From Pseudomonas delhiensis (GTDB lineage Bacteria; Pseudomonadota; Gammaproteobacteria; Pseudomonadales; Pseudomonadaceae): a stretch of DNA of 64,000 bases. Below, one piece after another: positions 45,587-53,402 of the stretch (position 1 is the first letter of the stretch; each line of letters begins with the position of its first letter). The stretch covers positions 40,531 to 104,530 of the forward strand of contig NZ_FZPC01000027.1 of NCBI RefSeq assembly GCF_900187975.1, in the 5' to 3' direction. The position numbers and the translations under genes are program-made. The notes under the pieces were generated by a model. The model was not told the DNA's origin, did no database searches, and was given only the letters and a program-made list of their open reading frames with translations.

Positions 45587-45754
45587 TGTTGTTACCTGCA
45601 AGGCGTGGATTCGGGGTGTGGGGTAGGCCGAGGTGCTCACTCGTACCTCGGCTCCCTCTCCCCAGCCCTCTCCCTGAAGGGAGAGGAGGTTGTACGGTGC
45701 GTGTTGGAACTCCTGCGTAGGGCGAATAACGCTCCGCGTTATCCGCCGTCTTTC
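45587..45754. repeat. Repeats between iacE and iacF
   Basis: A CCCTCTCCCTGAAGGGAGAGG hairpin (about 45664-45688) and a GTAGGGCGAATAACGCTCCGCGTTATCCGCC palindrome (about 45718-45748) interrupt an otherwise compact operon. They may mark an mRNA processing point or an internal promoter. Confidence 0.7.
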
Positions 45755-46495
45755 TCAACGCATGAACAGGCCGCCGTTGATGTCCCAGCAGGCGCCGGTC
45801 ACCGAGGCGGCGTTGTCGGCTACCAGCAGCAGCACGCTGTCGGCCACGTAGTCCGGGTCGCCCAGGCGGCCCACCGGGATGGTCTTGAGGATCTGTTCCA
45901 GGCGCTCCGGGGCCACCGTCTCGCGCACCACCGGCAGGTCCAGCGGGCCGGGGGAGATGCTGTTGACGGTGACGCCGGCCGGCGCCAGTTCGCGGGCGAA
46001 GACCTTGGTCAGAGTCGCCACCCCGCCCTTGGCCGCGGCGTAGTGCCCACCGGTGGCGGTGCCGCCGTTCTGCCCGGCCAGCGAGGCGATGTTGACGATG
46101 CGGCCGAAGCCGCGGCCGGCGAAGTGCGCGCCGAACACCTGGCAGGCGACGAAGGTGCCGCGCAGGTTCACCGCCAGGGAGGCGTCGAACTCCTCCGGGG
46201 TGATCTCCATCAGCGCGGCGACCCTGGACACCCCGGCGTTGTTCACCAGGATGTCGCAGCCGCCCCACTTGGCCTGCAGCAGGTCGCGGGCGCGTTCGAA
46301 GTCGGCTTTCTCGCGCACGTCCAGCTCCACCGCCAGGGCGCTTGCGCCACTGGGGTCGAGCTCATCGGCCAGGCGCTGGGCGTCGCCCAGGCGCACGTCG
46401 GCCAGGGCCACGCGGTAGCCGGCGCCGTGCAGGCGCCGGGCGATGCATTCGCCGAGGCCGCGGGAGGCCCCGGTGACGAGTGCGGTACGGGTCAT
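45755..46495 (-). CDS. iacE: SDR-family dehydrogenase of the iac pathway
   Basis: 246-residue short-chain dehydrogenase. TGASRGLGECIARRL (cofactor, residues 8-22), NNAGVSRVAAL, NIASLAGQNGG (Ser) and YAAAKGG (YxxxK) are intact, and the C terminus WDINGGLFMR is typical. In iac operons IacE acts on an oxidised indole-acetate intermediate (an oxindole/dioxindole-3-acetate); its exact step is from published models, not from this sequence. Ten bases downstream of iacD. Confidence 0.88.
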   Translation of the reverse strand: MTRTALVTGASRGLGECIARRLHGAGYRVALADVRLGDAQRLADELDPSGASALAVELDVREKADFERARDLLQAKWGGCDILVNNAGVSRVAALMEITPEEFDASLAVNLRGTFVACQVFGAHFAGRGFGRIVNIASLAGQNGGTATGGHYAAAKGGVATLTKVFARELAPAGVTVNSISPGPLDLPVVRETVAPERLEQILKTIPVGRLGDPDYVADSVLLLVADNAASVTGACWDINGGLFMR

Positions 46496-46505
46496 GGCGG
46501 GGTCC

Positions 46506-47003
46506 TCAGAGCAGGAAGCCGATGGCGCCCAGGGCGTCCTGGGCGTTGATCAGGCGCACCACCTTACGCTCCAGGCGCGGGCCTTCGGCGGCGAAGCGGA
46601 TGCGGTGCTCCAGGTCGGCGACGAAGGGGGTGTGCACGCCGCGCTTGTAGGCGTAGAGGATCTGCGCCGAATGCACTTCGACGAGGTCGCCGGCCGCTTC
46701 CACCAGGCGGAAGCGCGACACCGTGCGCACCGTCCTGGCCGCATCCACCGCCGAGGGCGAGAAGCCGGCGCTCAGGCGCTCGATGCGCAGGGCGCGCATG
46801 CGCGCGTCGTCGAAGGCGTAGTTGAGGCTGGCGGCGAAGTCGTCGCCCTCGGCGTCGATGGGCACCACGTAGATGCCCTCCTCGCTCCACAGCGCGCTCC
46901 ACTGCGCGTAGTCCTTGCGGTCGAGCAGCTCGGCCTCGCGCCAGATGAATTCGATGGCCTTGGCCAGCGGGCCGGAGAAGCCGTTCAGGGTGTCGTTGCT
47001 CAT
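46506..47003 (-). CDS. iacD: Aromatic ring-hydroxylating dioxygenase beta subunit
   Basis: 165-residue cone-fold beta subunit of a Rieske oxygenase (IEFIWREAELLDRKDYAQWS; DGDDFAASLNYAFDD-like EGDDFAASLNYAFDD; RTVSRFRLVEAAGDLVEVHS). Structural partner of IacC with no catalytic metal. Its ATG lies inside the iacC stop (ATGA), giving coupled, equimolar synthesis. Confidence 0.92.
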   Translation of the reverse strand: MSNDTLNGFSGPLAKAIEFIWREAELLDRKDYAQWSALWSEEGIYVVPIDAEGDDFAASLNYAFDDARMRALRIERLSAGFSPSAVDAARTVRTVSRFRLVEAAGDLVEVHSAQILYAYKRGVHTPFVADLEHRIRFAAEGPRLERKVVRLINAQDALGAIGFLL

Positions 47004-48283
47004 TGGCTCATCATCCTCTTCCACATTTGGTAGGCCTCGCGCATGCCGCCTTCGTCGGTGGCGTGGGAAACCTTGTCGCCGTTCTCGGCCAACACCTCGC
47101 GGTTCAGCCCGCGGTTGACCAGGATCGGCGCCTCGGGGCCGGCGTAGGAGCCGCGCTGCACGCGGTCCCAGGCTTCCGCGTCGTCCGGGCTGCCGAAGCC
47201 GAACGGGCCCTGGAAGTGCTCGTGGATGCGCAGGCGTTCGCGGTTGGCGATCTCCGGGCCGCCGTCCATGCCCAGGGCGACGTGACGGATTTCCGTCTCG
47301 GTGACCGACACCGGGCGCAGCACGCGGAAGAACGACATGGACATGGCCACGTTGGGGAACAGGTTGAGGTTGAAGCCGGCGCCGTGCAGCGAGCGGACGA
47401 TGCGGCGCACCTGTGCAGGCTCCATGGTCCTGGACAGCTCCTCGGTGACGTGGGCGAAGCGTTCCTGCAGCTGCTCGGTGCCGTCGTCGTGGTCGAGGTC
47501 GACGTGCTCGGGCACCATCACCATCACGCTGTGGCCGTTGCCCAGGGCGTGGGTCACCGCCTGCGGGTCGGTCATGAACGAGAGCATCTCGCTGGTCTCG
47601 TCGTCCACCGAGGACATCCACGACTTGTGCACGATGGGGAAGTGGTAGCCGTCGGTGGTGTTCTCCAGCTGGATCTTCCAGTTGCCCCTGAAGGTGAACT
47701 TGTGTTCGCCCTGGACCTTGATCGGGAAGCCCGCGCCCTGCTTCATGAACAGGTCCATCCAGTGCTTCGCCCCGCCGAGGAAGTCTTCCAGCGGCTCGAT
47801 GTCGGCGTCGTAGCTGGCGAAGATCATGCCGGCGTAGCTTTCCACCCGCAGGCTGGTCAGCGGCAGCTCGGCCTTGTCGAGGATGTCCTCGTAGCCGTCC
47901 GGGTACGGCAGCGCGCGCAGCTTGCCGTCCAGGCCGTAGGACCAGCTGTGGTACGGGCAGGTGAAGCCGGTGGCGTTGCCCTTGTGCTTCTCGCAGACCG
48001 TGGCGCCGCGGTGGCGGCAGCGGTTCTCCAGGACGTTGATCGCGCCCTTCTTGTCGCGCACCACGATCACCGGCCGGCGGCCGATCATGGTGGTCTTGAA
48101 GTCGCCGGGGTTGCGCACTTCGCTGACGTGGGCGACCCACACCCAGGTGCGGTAGAAGATCTTTTCCAGCTCGGCCTCGAACAGCGCCGGGTCGTGGTAC
48201 AGCGAAACGTCGACGCGGTCGCTCTGGACCAGTTGCTCGGGGCTGCCCGTCTTGGCGATCAGCCGGTGTTCGGGGGCGCTCAT
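47000..48283 (-). CDS. iacC: Rieske ring-hydroxylating dioxygenase alpha subunit
   Basis: 427-residue catalytic subunit. Rieske [2Fe-2S] ligands Cys89-x-His91 (ENRCRHRGATV) and Cys109-x2-His112 (FTCPYHSW); mononuclear iron segment ENTTDGYHFPIVHKSW (two His, about residue 215), with the third ligand, an acidic residue, expected near the C terminus (FGSPDDAEAWDRVQRG). In the iac route this oxygenase, with IacD and IacF, finishes removal of the indole ring to give catechol. Catechol ring-cleavage genes are not in the window. Confidence 0.92.
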   Translation of the reverse strand: MSAPEHRLIAKTGSPEQLVQSDRVDVSLYHDPALFEAELEKIFYRTWVWVAHVSEVRNPGDFKTTMIGRRPVIVVRDKKGAINVLENRCRHRGATVCEKHKGNATGFTCPYHSWSYGLDGKLRALPYPDGYEDILDKAELPLTSLRVESYAGMIFASYDADIEPLEDFLGGAKHWMDLFMKQGAGFPIKVQGEHKFTFRGNWKIQLENTTDGYHFPIVHKSWMSSVDDETSEMLSFMTDPQAVTHALGNGHSVMVMVPEHVDLDHDDGTEQLQERFAHVTEELSRTMEPAQVRRIVRSLHGAGFNLNLFPNVAMSMSFFRVLRPVSVTETEIRHVALGMDGGPEIANRERLRIHEHFQGPFGFGSPDDAEAWDRVQRGSYAGPEAPILVNRGLNREVLAENGDKVSHATDEGGMREAYQMWKRMMSQ

Positions 48284-48293
48284 GGGTGTCTCC

Positions 48294-49439
48294 TCATGCG
48301 ATTTTCTTGTTCGTCGGCCGCTCGGCGGCCAATGCCTGTTCCAGCTGCGCGCCGAAGGCGCAGACGCGTTCGTCGTCGCCCTTGCGGCCGATGACCTGCA
48401 AGCCGACCTTGAGCCCGCCGTGCTCCAGCTCCACCGGCACGCTCAGCGCCGGGTGGCCGCTGAGGTTGAACGGGCGGACCAGGGCGGTCAGCGCGGCCAC
48501 GCTCCTGCCGCTGCGCGCCTCGGACAGCAGCGGCGGCAGGCTGGCCAGGGTCGGCAGCAGCAGCACTTCGTAGTCGTCCAGGGCGGCGTCGATGGCGCGC
48601 GTGAAACTCGTACGCACGCCTTCGGCCTCGGCCAGTTGCGCGGCGCTGGTGCGCCCGGCGGCGAGCAGGCGCTGCTCGACGTCGGCGCCCAGCAGGCCCT
48701 TGCCGGTGAGCTGGCCGAGAGCGGCCCAGTTCTCGTGGTTGATGACCATAAGGCCTGCCTCGAAGGCCGCCTCGAACTCGCCCAGGTACAGGCTCGCCCG
48801 GCGCCAGCCGGCGCGGTCGGCGGCGGCGCCCAGGCAGGCCTGGATGTGTGGGTCGGCCGGCACTTCGAGGAAGGCCACGCGGGCGTTGGCGCCCGGCGGG
48901 TTCACGGCGCCGAAGCCGGGGCAGATCACCTGCATGGCGGCGACCAGCTCGGCCATGTTCGCGGCGAAGGGGCCCACGCAATCCAGGCTGCTGTGCTCCG
49001 GGTGCACGCCGGCGCGGCTGACGCGGCCGAAGCTGGGCTTGAGCCCGGCCACGCCGCAGCAGGCCGCCGGCACCCGCACCGAGCCGCCGGTGTCGGTACC
49101 CAGTGCGATGTCCGCCAGCCCCGCGCCGACGGCGGCGGCCGAGCCGCTGGACGAGCCGCCGGGCACGCGGTCCGGCGCCTGCGGGTTGAGCGGCGTGCCG
49201 CTCCAGTCGTTGATCCCGGTGACGCCGAAGGCCAGCTCGTGCAGGTTGGTCTTGCCGACGATGCGCCAGCCGGCGTCCAGCACCCGCTGCACCACTTCGG
49301 CGTGGCGCTGCGCGGGCGCGCTGTCGGCCAATGCGCGGCTGCCGCAACGCGTCGGATGGCCGGCGATGTCGATGGTGTCCTTGATGGCGACGCGCTTGCC
49401 GGCGCTGCCCAGTTGGAATTCGCTGACGAAGATGCTCAT
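48294..49439 (-). CDS. iacH: Amidase-signature enzyme of the iac cluster
   Basis: 381-residue amidase-signature hydrolase. The Ser-cisSer-Lys triad is visible: Lys in VAIKDTIDIAG, cis-Ser and nucleophile within GGSSSGSAAAVGAGLADIAL and TDTGGSVRVPAACCGVAGLK. The family hydrolyses amides, which suits a nitrogen-releasing step on a ring-opened indole product or use of IAA amides as inducers. Its start overlaps the iacI stop (ATGA). Starting at MSIFVSEF avoids the iacI frame. Confidence 0.9.
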   Translation of the reverse strand: MSIFVSEFQLGSAGKRVAIKDTIDIAGHPTRCGSRALADSAPAQRHAEVVQRVLDAGWRIVGKTNLHELAFGVTGINDWSGTPLNPQAPDRVPGGSSSGSAAAVGAGLADIALGTDTGGSVRVPAACCGVAGLKPSFGRVSRAGVHPEHSSLDCVGPFAANMAELVAAMQVICPGFGAVNPPGANARVAFLEVPADPHIQACLGAAADRAGWRRASLYLGEFEAAFEAGLMVINHENWAALGQLTGKGLLGADVEQRLLAAGRTSAAQLAEAEGVRTSFTRAIDAALDDYEVLLLPTLASLPPLLSEARSGRSVAALTALVRPFNLSGHPALSVPVELEHGGLKVGLQVIGRKGDDERVCAFGAQLEQALAAERPTNKKIA

Positions 49440-49942
49440 GCCTCGCCCTCCGCGAGCGCGCCCAGCGGCATGGCCAGCAGCCGCCGGGTGCGGAAATGGG
49501 TGATCTGCCAGGTGTCGCCGAGGCGGCGGAAGTCCAGCTGCAGGCGGGTGCCGAACAGCTCGCTGCGGCCGTCGACGTAGGTCGACAGCTGCTGCATCAG
49601 CCACTGGCCGCGCGCGGTCTCGCCGCCCTCCCCGACCTCGATCGACTCACTGCCGAGGAAGTGCAGGTTGAGTGCGAAGTGCTCGGCCGGCGGCAGGTAG
49701 CCGGCGACGAACGCCGCCACCGCCGCGCGACCCTCATGGCGGCCGAAGCTCTGCTCGGCGCGCGCGCCCAGGCCTTCCCAGACGGCGTCCTCGCTGAACA
49801 GCTCGGCCAGCTCATGCTGCAACGCCAGGCTGCCGCGCGGCACGTCGCAGAGGTCCATGTAGCGGGCCATCAGGCGACGCACCGCGGCTTCGCCTTCGAG
49901 GCGTTCCAGGCGCGCTTGCAACAGCTCCAGGGCCTGGCCCAT
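49436..49942 (-). CDS. iacI: SnoaL/NTF2-like protein of the iac cluster
   Basis: 168-residue NTF2-fold protein (EAAVRRLMARYMDLCDVPRG; VAAFVAGYLPPAEHFALNLH; LQLDFRRLGDTWQITHFRTR). Such folds serve as small isomerases or hydratases or bind hydrophobic ligands; in iac clusters IacI is conserved but its reaction is not firmly assigned. It lies between iacB and iacH with ATGA overlap on one side and a 3-base gap on the other. Confidence 0.85.
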   Translation of the reverse strand: MGQALELLQARLERLEGEAAVRRLMARYMDLCDVPRGSLALQHELAELFSEDAVWEGLGARAEQSFGRHEGRAAVAAFVAGYLPPAEHFALNLHFLGSESIEVGEGGETARGQWLMQQLSTYVDGRSELFGTRLQLDFRRLGDTWQITHFRTRRLLAMPLGALAEGEA

Positions 49943-49945
49943 GGC

Positions 49946-50317
49946 TCAGCTCCGCGCCGCTTCGGGAATGGTCAGCGGGCGGCCGACGCGGGCCTCGATC
50001 CGGGCGTACTTCCACAGGCTGTACTGGCCGACCTGCACGGTGCGGAACAGGTTGCAGGCGTCGACCACGGTCTGGTGGCAGTCGACGTCGGCCATGATGT
50101 ACACGGTCCAGGGCGCGGTGCTGGAGGCGCCGACCATCAGGCGGTCGTCGTCGAGCACGCCGAGGACGTTCATCCCCGGCAGCGCGCCCAGTTCGCCCAG
50201 CATCTGGCTGAAGCCCTTCCAGACGCTGATGCCTTCGCCGGTGGGCAGGTCGAAGAAGTTCTGCGTGATGCCGATGCAGAACAGCACGCGCATGGGTTCG
50301 GCGGTGGGTCGGGTCAT
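49946..50317 (-). CDS. iacB: IacB-type small protein
   Basis: 123-residue protein beginning with MRVLFCIGITQNFFDLP after an 8-residue lead, with DDRLMVGASSTAPWTVYIMA and a C-terminal FRTVQVGQYSLWKYARIEAR. No catalytic motif is evident; the short alpha/beta fold looks like a ferredoxin-like ligand-binding or YCII/EthD type domain. It always accompanies IacA in indole-acetate clusters as far as I recall. Located 22 bases after iacA, so cotranscribed. Confidence 0.82.
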   Translation of the reverse strand: MTRPTAEPMRVLFCIGITQNFFDLPTGEGISVWKGFSQMLGELGALPGMNVLGVLDDDRLMVGASSTAPWTVYIMADVDCHQTVVDACNLFRTVQVGQYSLWKYARIEARVGRPLTIPEAARS

Positions 50318-50339
50318 GGTTTCTTGTCCTTGTGGTCGA

Positions 50340-51494
50340 TCAGAGGTAGCCGGGGAACGGCGGCACATCGAGCAGCACGGAGCCTGCGCCGTCGTACATG
50401 CCGTCGCTGAGGAAAGCGTGCTGGGTCACTACCATGGCGTCGCGCAGGTAGCGCTGCAGCGGGTGGCGCAGGTAGATGGCGGTGGTGCCGGCCAGGGCGT
50501 AGGCGCGCTGCACCACCTCGGCGCCGGCGCGGGAGACGTGCACGGCGGACAGGCGCAGCAGGCTGACCTGCTCCGGGGTCACCGGGTTGCCGGCGAGGAT
50601 GGACTCCCACACCTGCCCGGTGGCGTCGTAGAAGAAGCCCCGCGCGGCGTGCAGCTGCGCCTCGGCCTTGCCCAGCTCGATGCGCACGTAGGCGCGGTCG
50701 GCCAGCTTCGGCGCGCCGGTCACGCCGCTGCCGGAGGCCATGCGGGCGATCTCGTCGAGGGCGGCGCGGGCCAGGCCCAGGTTGACCACTGCCAGCACCT
50801 GGGCGGCGTAGGCGATGGTCGGGTAGCGGTACAGCGGCTCGTCGATGCTGCTCTGGCCGCCGCGGATGAAGGTCCAGGCGTCGGGCACGAAGACCTTGTC
50901 CAGGCGCAGGTCGTGGCTGCCGGTGCCCTTCAGGCCGACGACTTCCCAGTTCTCCACGATCTCCACGTCGCGGGCCCGCAGCAGCGCAGTGCGCGGCTTG
51001 CCGCCGGGGCCGCCGAGGCCGATGCCGACGCCGAGCACGTCGGCGCCCTTGCAGCCGCTGGCGAACTTCCAGGTGCCGCTGACGCGCCAGCCGCCCGCCA
51101 CCTGCTCGGCCGGCTGGATGGGGAACAGGCCGCCGGCGAACACCAGGTCCGGGCCGTCGGCGTATAGCTCGGCGAGTGTCTCGCGGGGCAAGGCGGCGAG
51201 GTAGGTGCTGGCGCTGCCGAAGCTGGCCACCCAGCCGGCGGAGCCGTCGGCCTCGGCGATGCGCTCGATCAGGCGCAGGAAGTCGGCCGGCGGCAGGGCG
51301 TCGCCGCCGAAGCAGCGCGGGGTGGCGGAGCGGTAGATGCCGGCCTCGATGAAGCGCTCGATCATGTCGCGCGGCACGTGGGAACGGGCATCGAACTCGT
51401 CGCGGCGCTGGCGGACCTCGCCGAGCACCTGCTCGAACAGGTCGGCACGGCTGGCGAGGGGCGAATCTGTGGCGGCGGCGGCTGAACGCGGCAT
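50340..51494 (-). CDS. iacA: Indole-3-acetate monooxygenase (acyl-CoA dehydrogenase fold)
   Basis: 384-residue oxygenase component related to HsaA/C2-type p-hydroxyphenylacetate hydroxylases and built on the acyl-CoA dehydrogenase fold: RCFGGDALPPADFLRLIERI and IAEADGSAGWVASFG near the N terminus, SGTWKFASGCKGADVLGVGI and GLKGTGSHDLRLDKVFVP in the middle, and YALAGTTAIYLRHPLQRYLR near the end. It uses reduced flavin (from IacG) to hydroxylate indole-3-acetate and start the pathway. First gene of the minus-strand iac operon; divergent from the sensor-kinase gene. Confidence 0.9.
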   Translation of the reverse strand: MPRSAAAATDSPLASRADLFEQVLGEVRQRRDEFDARSHVPRDMIERFIEAGIYRSATPRCFGGDALPPADFLRLIERIAEADGSAGWVASFGSASTYLAALPRETLAELYADGPDLVFAGGLFPIQPAEQVAGGWRVSGTWKFASGCKGADVLGVGIGLGGPGGKPRTALLRARDVEIVENWEVVGLKGTGSHDLRLDKVFVPDAWTFIRGGQSSIDEPLYRYPTIAYAAQVLAVVNLGLARAALDEIARMASGSGVTGAPKLADRAYVRIELGKAEAQLHAARGFFYDATGQVWESILAGNPVTPEQVSLLRLSAVHVSRAGAEVVQRAYALAGTTAIYLRHPLQRYLRDAMVVTQHAFLSDGMYDGAGSVLLDVPPFPGYL

Positions 51495-51611
51495 GGGCGT
51501 CTCCCTGTGTTCTTGTGGGCCGGCCGTCCGGTGGGAGCCGGCGGCCGTCGATGGGGCCCAGTGTAGGGAGCGCGCCGAGCGGGCCTCTATTGGGGCGTGC
51601 CGCCCGCGAAC

Positions 51612-51627
51612 TAAAGGAATCCCCTAG
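51612..51627 (+). promoter_or_regulatory. Shared iac motif, copy 2
   Basis: TAAAGGAATCCCCTAG in the divergent iacA / sensor-kinase region, 117 bases before iacA and 97 before the kinase. 14 of 16 positions agree with the copy at 43461-43476 near iacG; likely binding site of the response regulator. Confidence 0.65.
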
Positions 51628-51644
51628 TGCCCGCCGGGTTGTTT

Positions 51645-51664
51645 CCTAGCGCCGACGCGCTAGG
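51645..51664. promoter_or_regulatory. Perfect inverted repeat CCTAGCGC-CGAC-GCGCTAGG
   Basis: 8-bp arms with a 4-base spacer, 18 bases downstream of the shared iac motif and 60 bases before the sensor-kinase start. A TATAAAA (51672-51678) lies right after, so the repeat may overlap the kinase promoter. Confidence 0.5.
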
Positions 51665-51724
51665 CTGCGCGCTATAAAAAGCCGTGCCCCGCGTCCGGGG
51701 ACGCGCCCCTGAAGAGCCGCCGCC

Positions 51725-53215
51725 ATGTTCCAGCCCGCCGAAACCGACTTCCACGCCCTCATCGAGGCCATGCCGCTGTGCATCCTGCTGCACGACGCCC
51801 AGACCAAGGAGATCCTCTGGGCCAACAGCGCCGCGCTGCGGGCCCTGGGCTTCAGCCTGGAGGAACTGGTGCCGCTGAAGGCCCCGGACATGACCAACCC
51901 GGCGCCCAAGTACCGCCGCGCCATCGGCCTGCGCTGGCTGGAAGGCGCGGCGCGCACCGGGCAGCGCGCCATCGAGTGGTGCTACCGCTCCAAGCAGGGC
52001 GTGGACATCCTCTCCGAGGCGACTGCCACCCTGGTCCACCTGGCCGAGCGCGACGTGCTGATGGTGCAGTTCCGCGACATCTCCAAGGAGGAGAAGGTCA
52101 GGCGCGACCTCAAGCGCACCGAGAGCCGCCTCAAGGCCTTCATGCAGGACCTGGCCGAAGGCGTGGCGGTGCTCGGCCCGGACGGCGACATCCGCTTCAT
52201 CAGCGATTCCGCCCTGGCCCTGCTCGGCGCCGCGGACCGCCGGAGCCTGGCGCGCAACTTCCTCGACGCCTGCGACGAGAAGTCCCGCCAGCGCCTGCTC
52301 CAGCACCTGGGCCGCACGCCGCCCAGCCGCGAGCCCTACAGCGTCGCCTACCACCTGCGCCGCGGCGACGGCGACTGGCGCTGGCACCACGCCACCTGCC
52401 GCTACATCGAGATCGAGGACGACCTCTGCGGCCACCTGCTGCTGTTCCGCGACGTCAGCGAACAGGTGCGCGCCGAGGAAGCCCGGCGGCAGAGCGAGCA
52501 GAAGCTGGAGTACCTGGCGCGCTACAACGCCATGGGCGAGATGGCCGTGGCCATCGCCCACGAGCTGAGCCAGCCGCTGGCGGCCACGCGCAACTTCATC
52601 GAGGGCTCGGTGATCCGCCTGGGCCAGCAGGGCGAGGTCGAGCCGAACGTGGCCTGGGGCCTGGACAGCGCGGTGCGGCAGATCGAGCACGCCTCGGAGA
52701 TCATCAAGAGCGTGCGCGAGTACGTGGTGCGCCTGGAGCAGGCCGAGCAGTGCGTCGACCTCAACGAGCTGCTGGCCGACGCCCGCTACTTCATCGACCT
52801 CAAGGGCCAGCCGGCCGGCGTGCGCCTGGAACTGGCGCCCTGCGCCGAGGCGCTGCCGGTGAGCTGCGAGAAGGTGCTGATCGGCCAGGTGATCCTCAAC
52901 CTGGCCTTCAACGCCATCGAGGAGATGGCCGAGCTACCCGCCGAGCGCCGCGTGCTGCGCATCCATACCCGGCGCCAGGGCGGCAGCGCCCTGCTCTGCG
53001 TCGAGGACCGCGGCCGCGGCATCGACGCCGGCGCCCGGGAGCGGCTGTTCGACGGCTTCTTCAGCTCCAAGGTCAGCGGCAACGGCATCGGCCTGGCGCT
53101 GTGCAGGAACATCGTCTCGCGCCACCGCGGCGACATCTGGGCGCAGAACGTCGAGCCCAGCGGGGCCATGTTCTGCGTCTCGCTGCCACTGGCCGCGCCC
53201 GCCGACCAACGGTGA
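51725..53215 (+). CDS. PAS-domain sensor histidine kinase of the iac cluster
   Basis: 496-residue FixL-like soluble kinase: PAS1 (about 8-118), PAS2 (about 134-246), HisKA with phosphoacceptor His279 (GEMAVAIAHELSQPLAATRN) and HATPase (N box LNLAFNAIEEM; G1 VEDRGRGID; FDGFFSSKVSGNGIGLALC). No transmembrane segment, so it senses a cytoplasmic signal. Divergent from iacA. Its only plausible partner is the LuxR-type regulator at 43594-44208; in Paraburkholderia a two-component pair is reported to control iac genes (recalled). It also sits next to the amine dehydrogenase operon. Confidence 0.92.
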   Translation: MFQPAETDFHALIEAMPLCILLHDAQTKEILWANSAALRALGFSLEELVPLKAPDMTNPAPKYRRAIGLRWLEGAARTGQRAIEWCYRSKQGVDILSEATATLVHLAERDVLMVQFRDISKEEKVRRDLKRTESRLKAFMQDLAEGVAVLGPDGDIRFISDSALALLGAADRRSLARNFLDACDEKSRQRLLQHLGRTPPSREPYSVAYHLRRGDGDWRWHHATCRYIEIEDDLCGHLLLFRDVSEQVRAEEARRQSEQKLEYLARYNAMGEMAVAIAHELSQPLAATRNFIEGSVIRLGQQGEVEPNVAWGLDSAVRQIEHASEIIKSVREYVVRLEQAEQCVDLNELLADARYFIDLKGQPAGVRLELAPCAEALPVSCEKVLIGQVILNLAFNAIEEMAELPAERRVLRIHTRRQGGSALLCVEDRGRGIDAGARERLFDGFFSSKVSGNGIGLALCRNIVSRHRGDIWAQNVEPSGAMFCVSLPLAAPADQR

Positions 53216-53402
53216 GGCGCGGCGCCCGAACCGCGTCGATCCTTGCCCTGGCACGCCGGCGCAAGCCCTGTCAGGGACACACAAGGGCTTGGCACGCAGA
53301 ACAAGGCAGCACCGGGCAGCGCGGGGCAGACTAGGGCTGCAGTCTTCTGCCCACACCGATCCGCGGGCCGACCATCCAATAAAATCGAGGGAGCCACCCC
53401 CC

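Noticed and set aside
53246..53305. Two TGGCACG sequences resembling sigma-54 -24 elements before aauB
   Set aside because: Neither has a TTGC -12 element at the required spacing.
53328..53343. Third copy of the iac motif upstream of aauB (CTAGGGCTGCAGTCTT)
   Set aside because: Only about 8 of 16 positions agree with the consensus, which is no better than chance outside the CTAGGG core.
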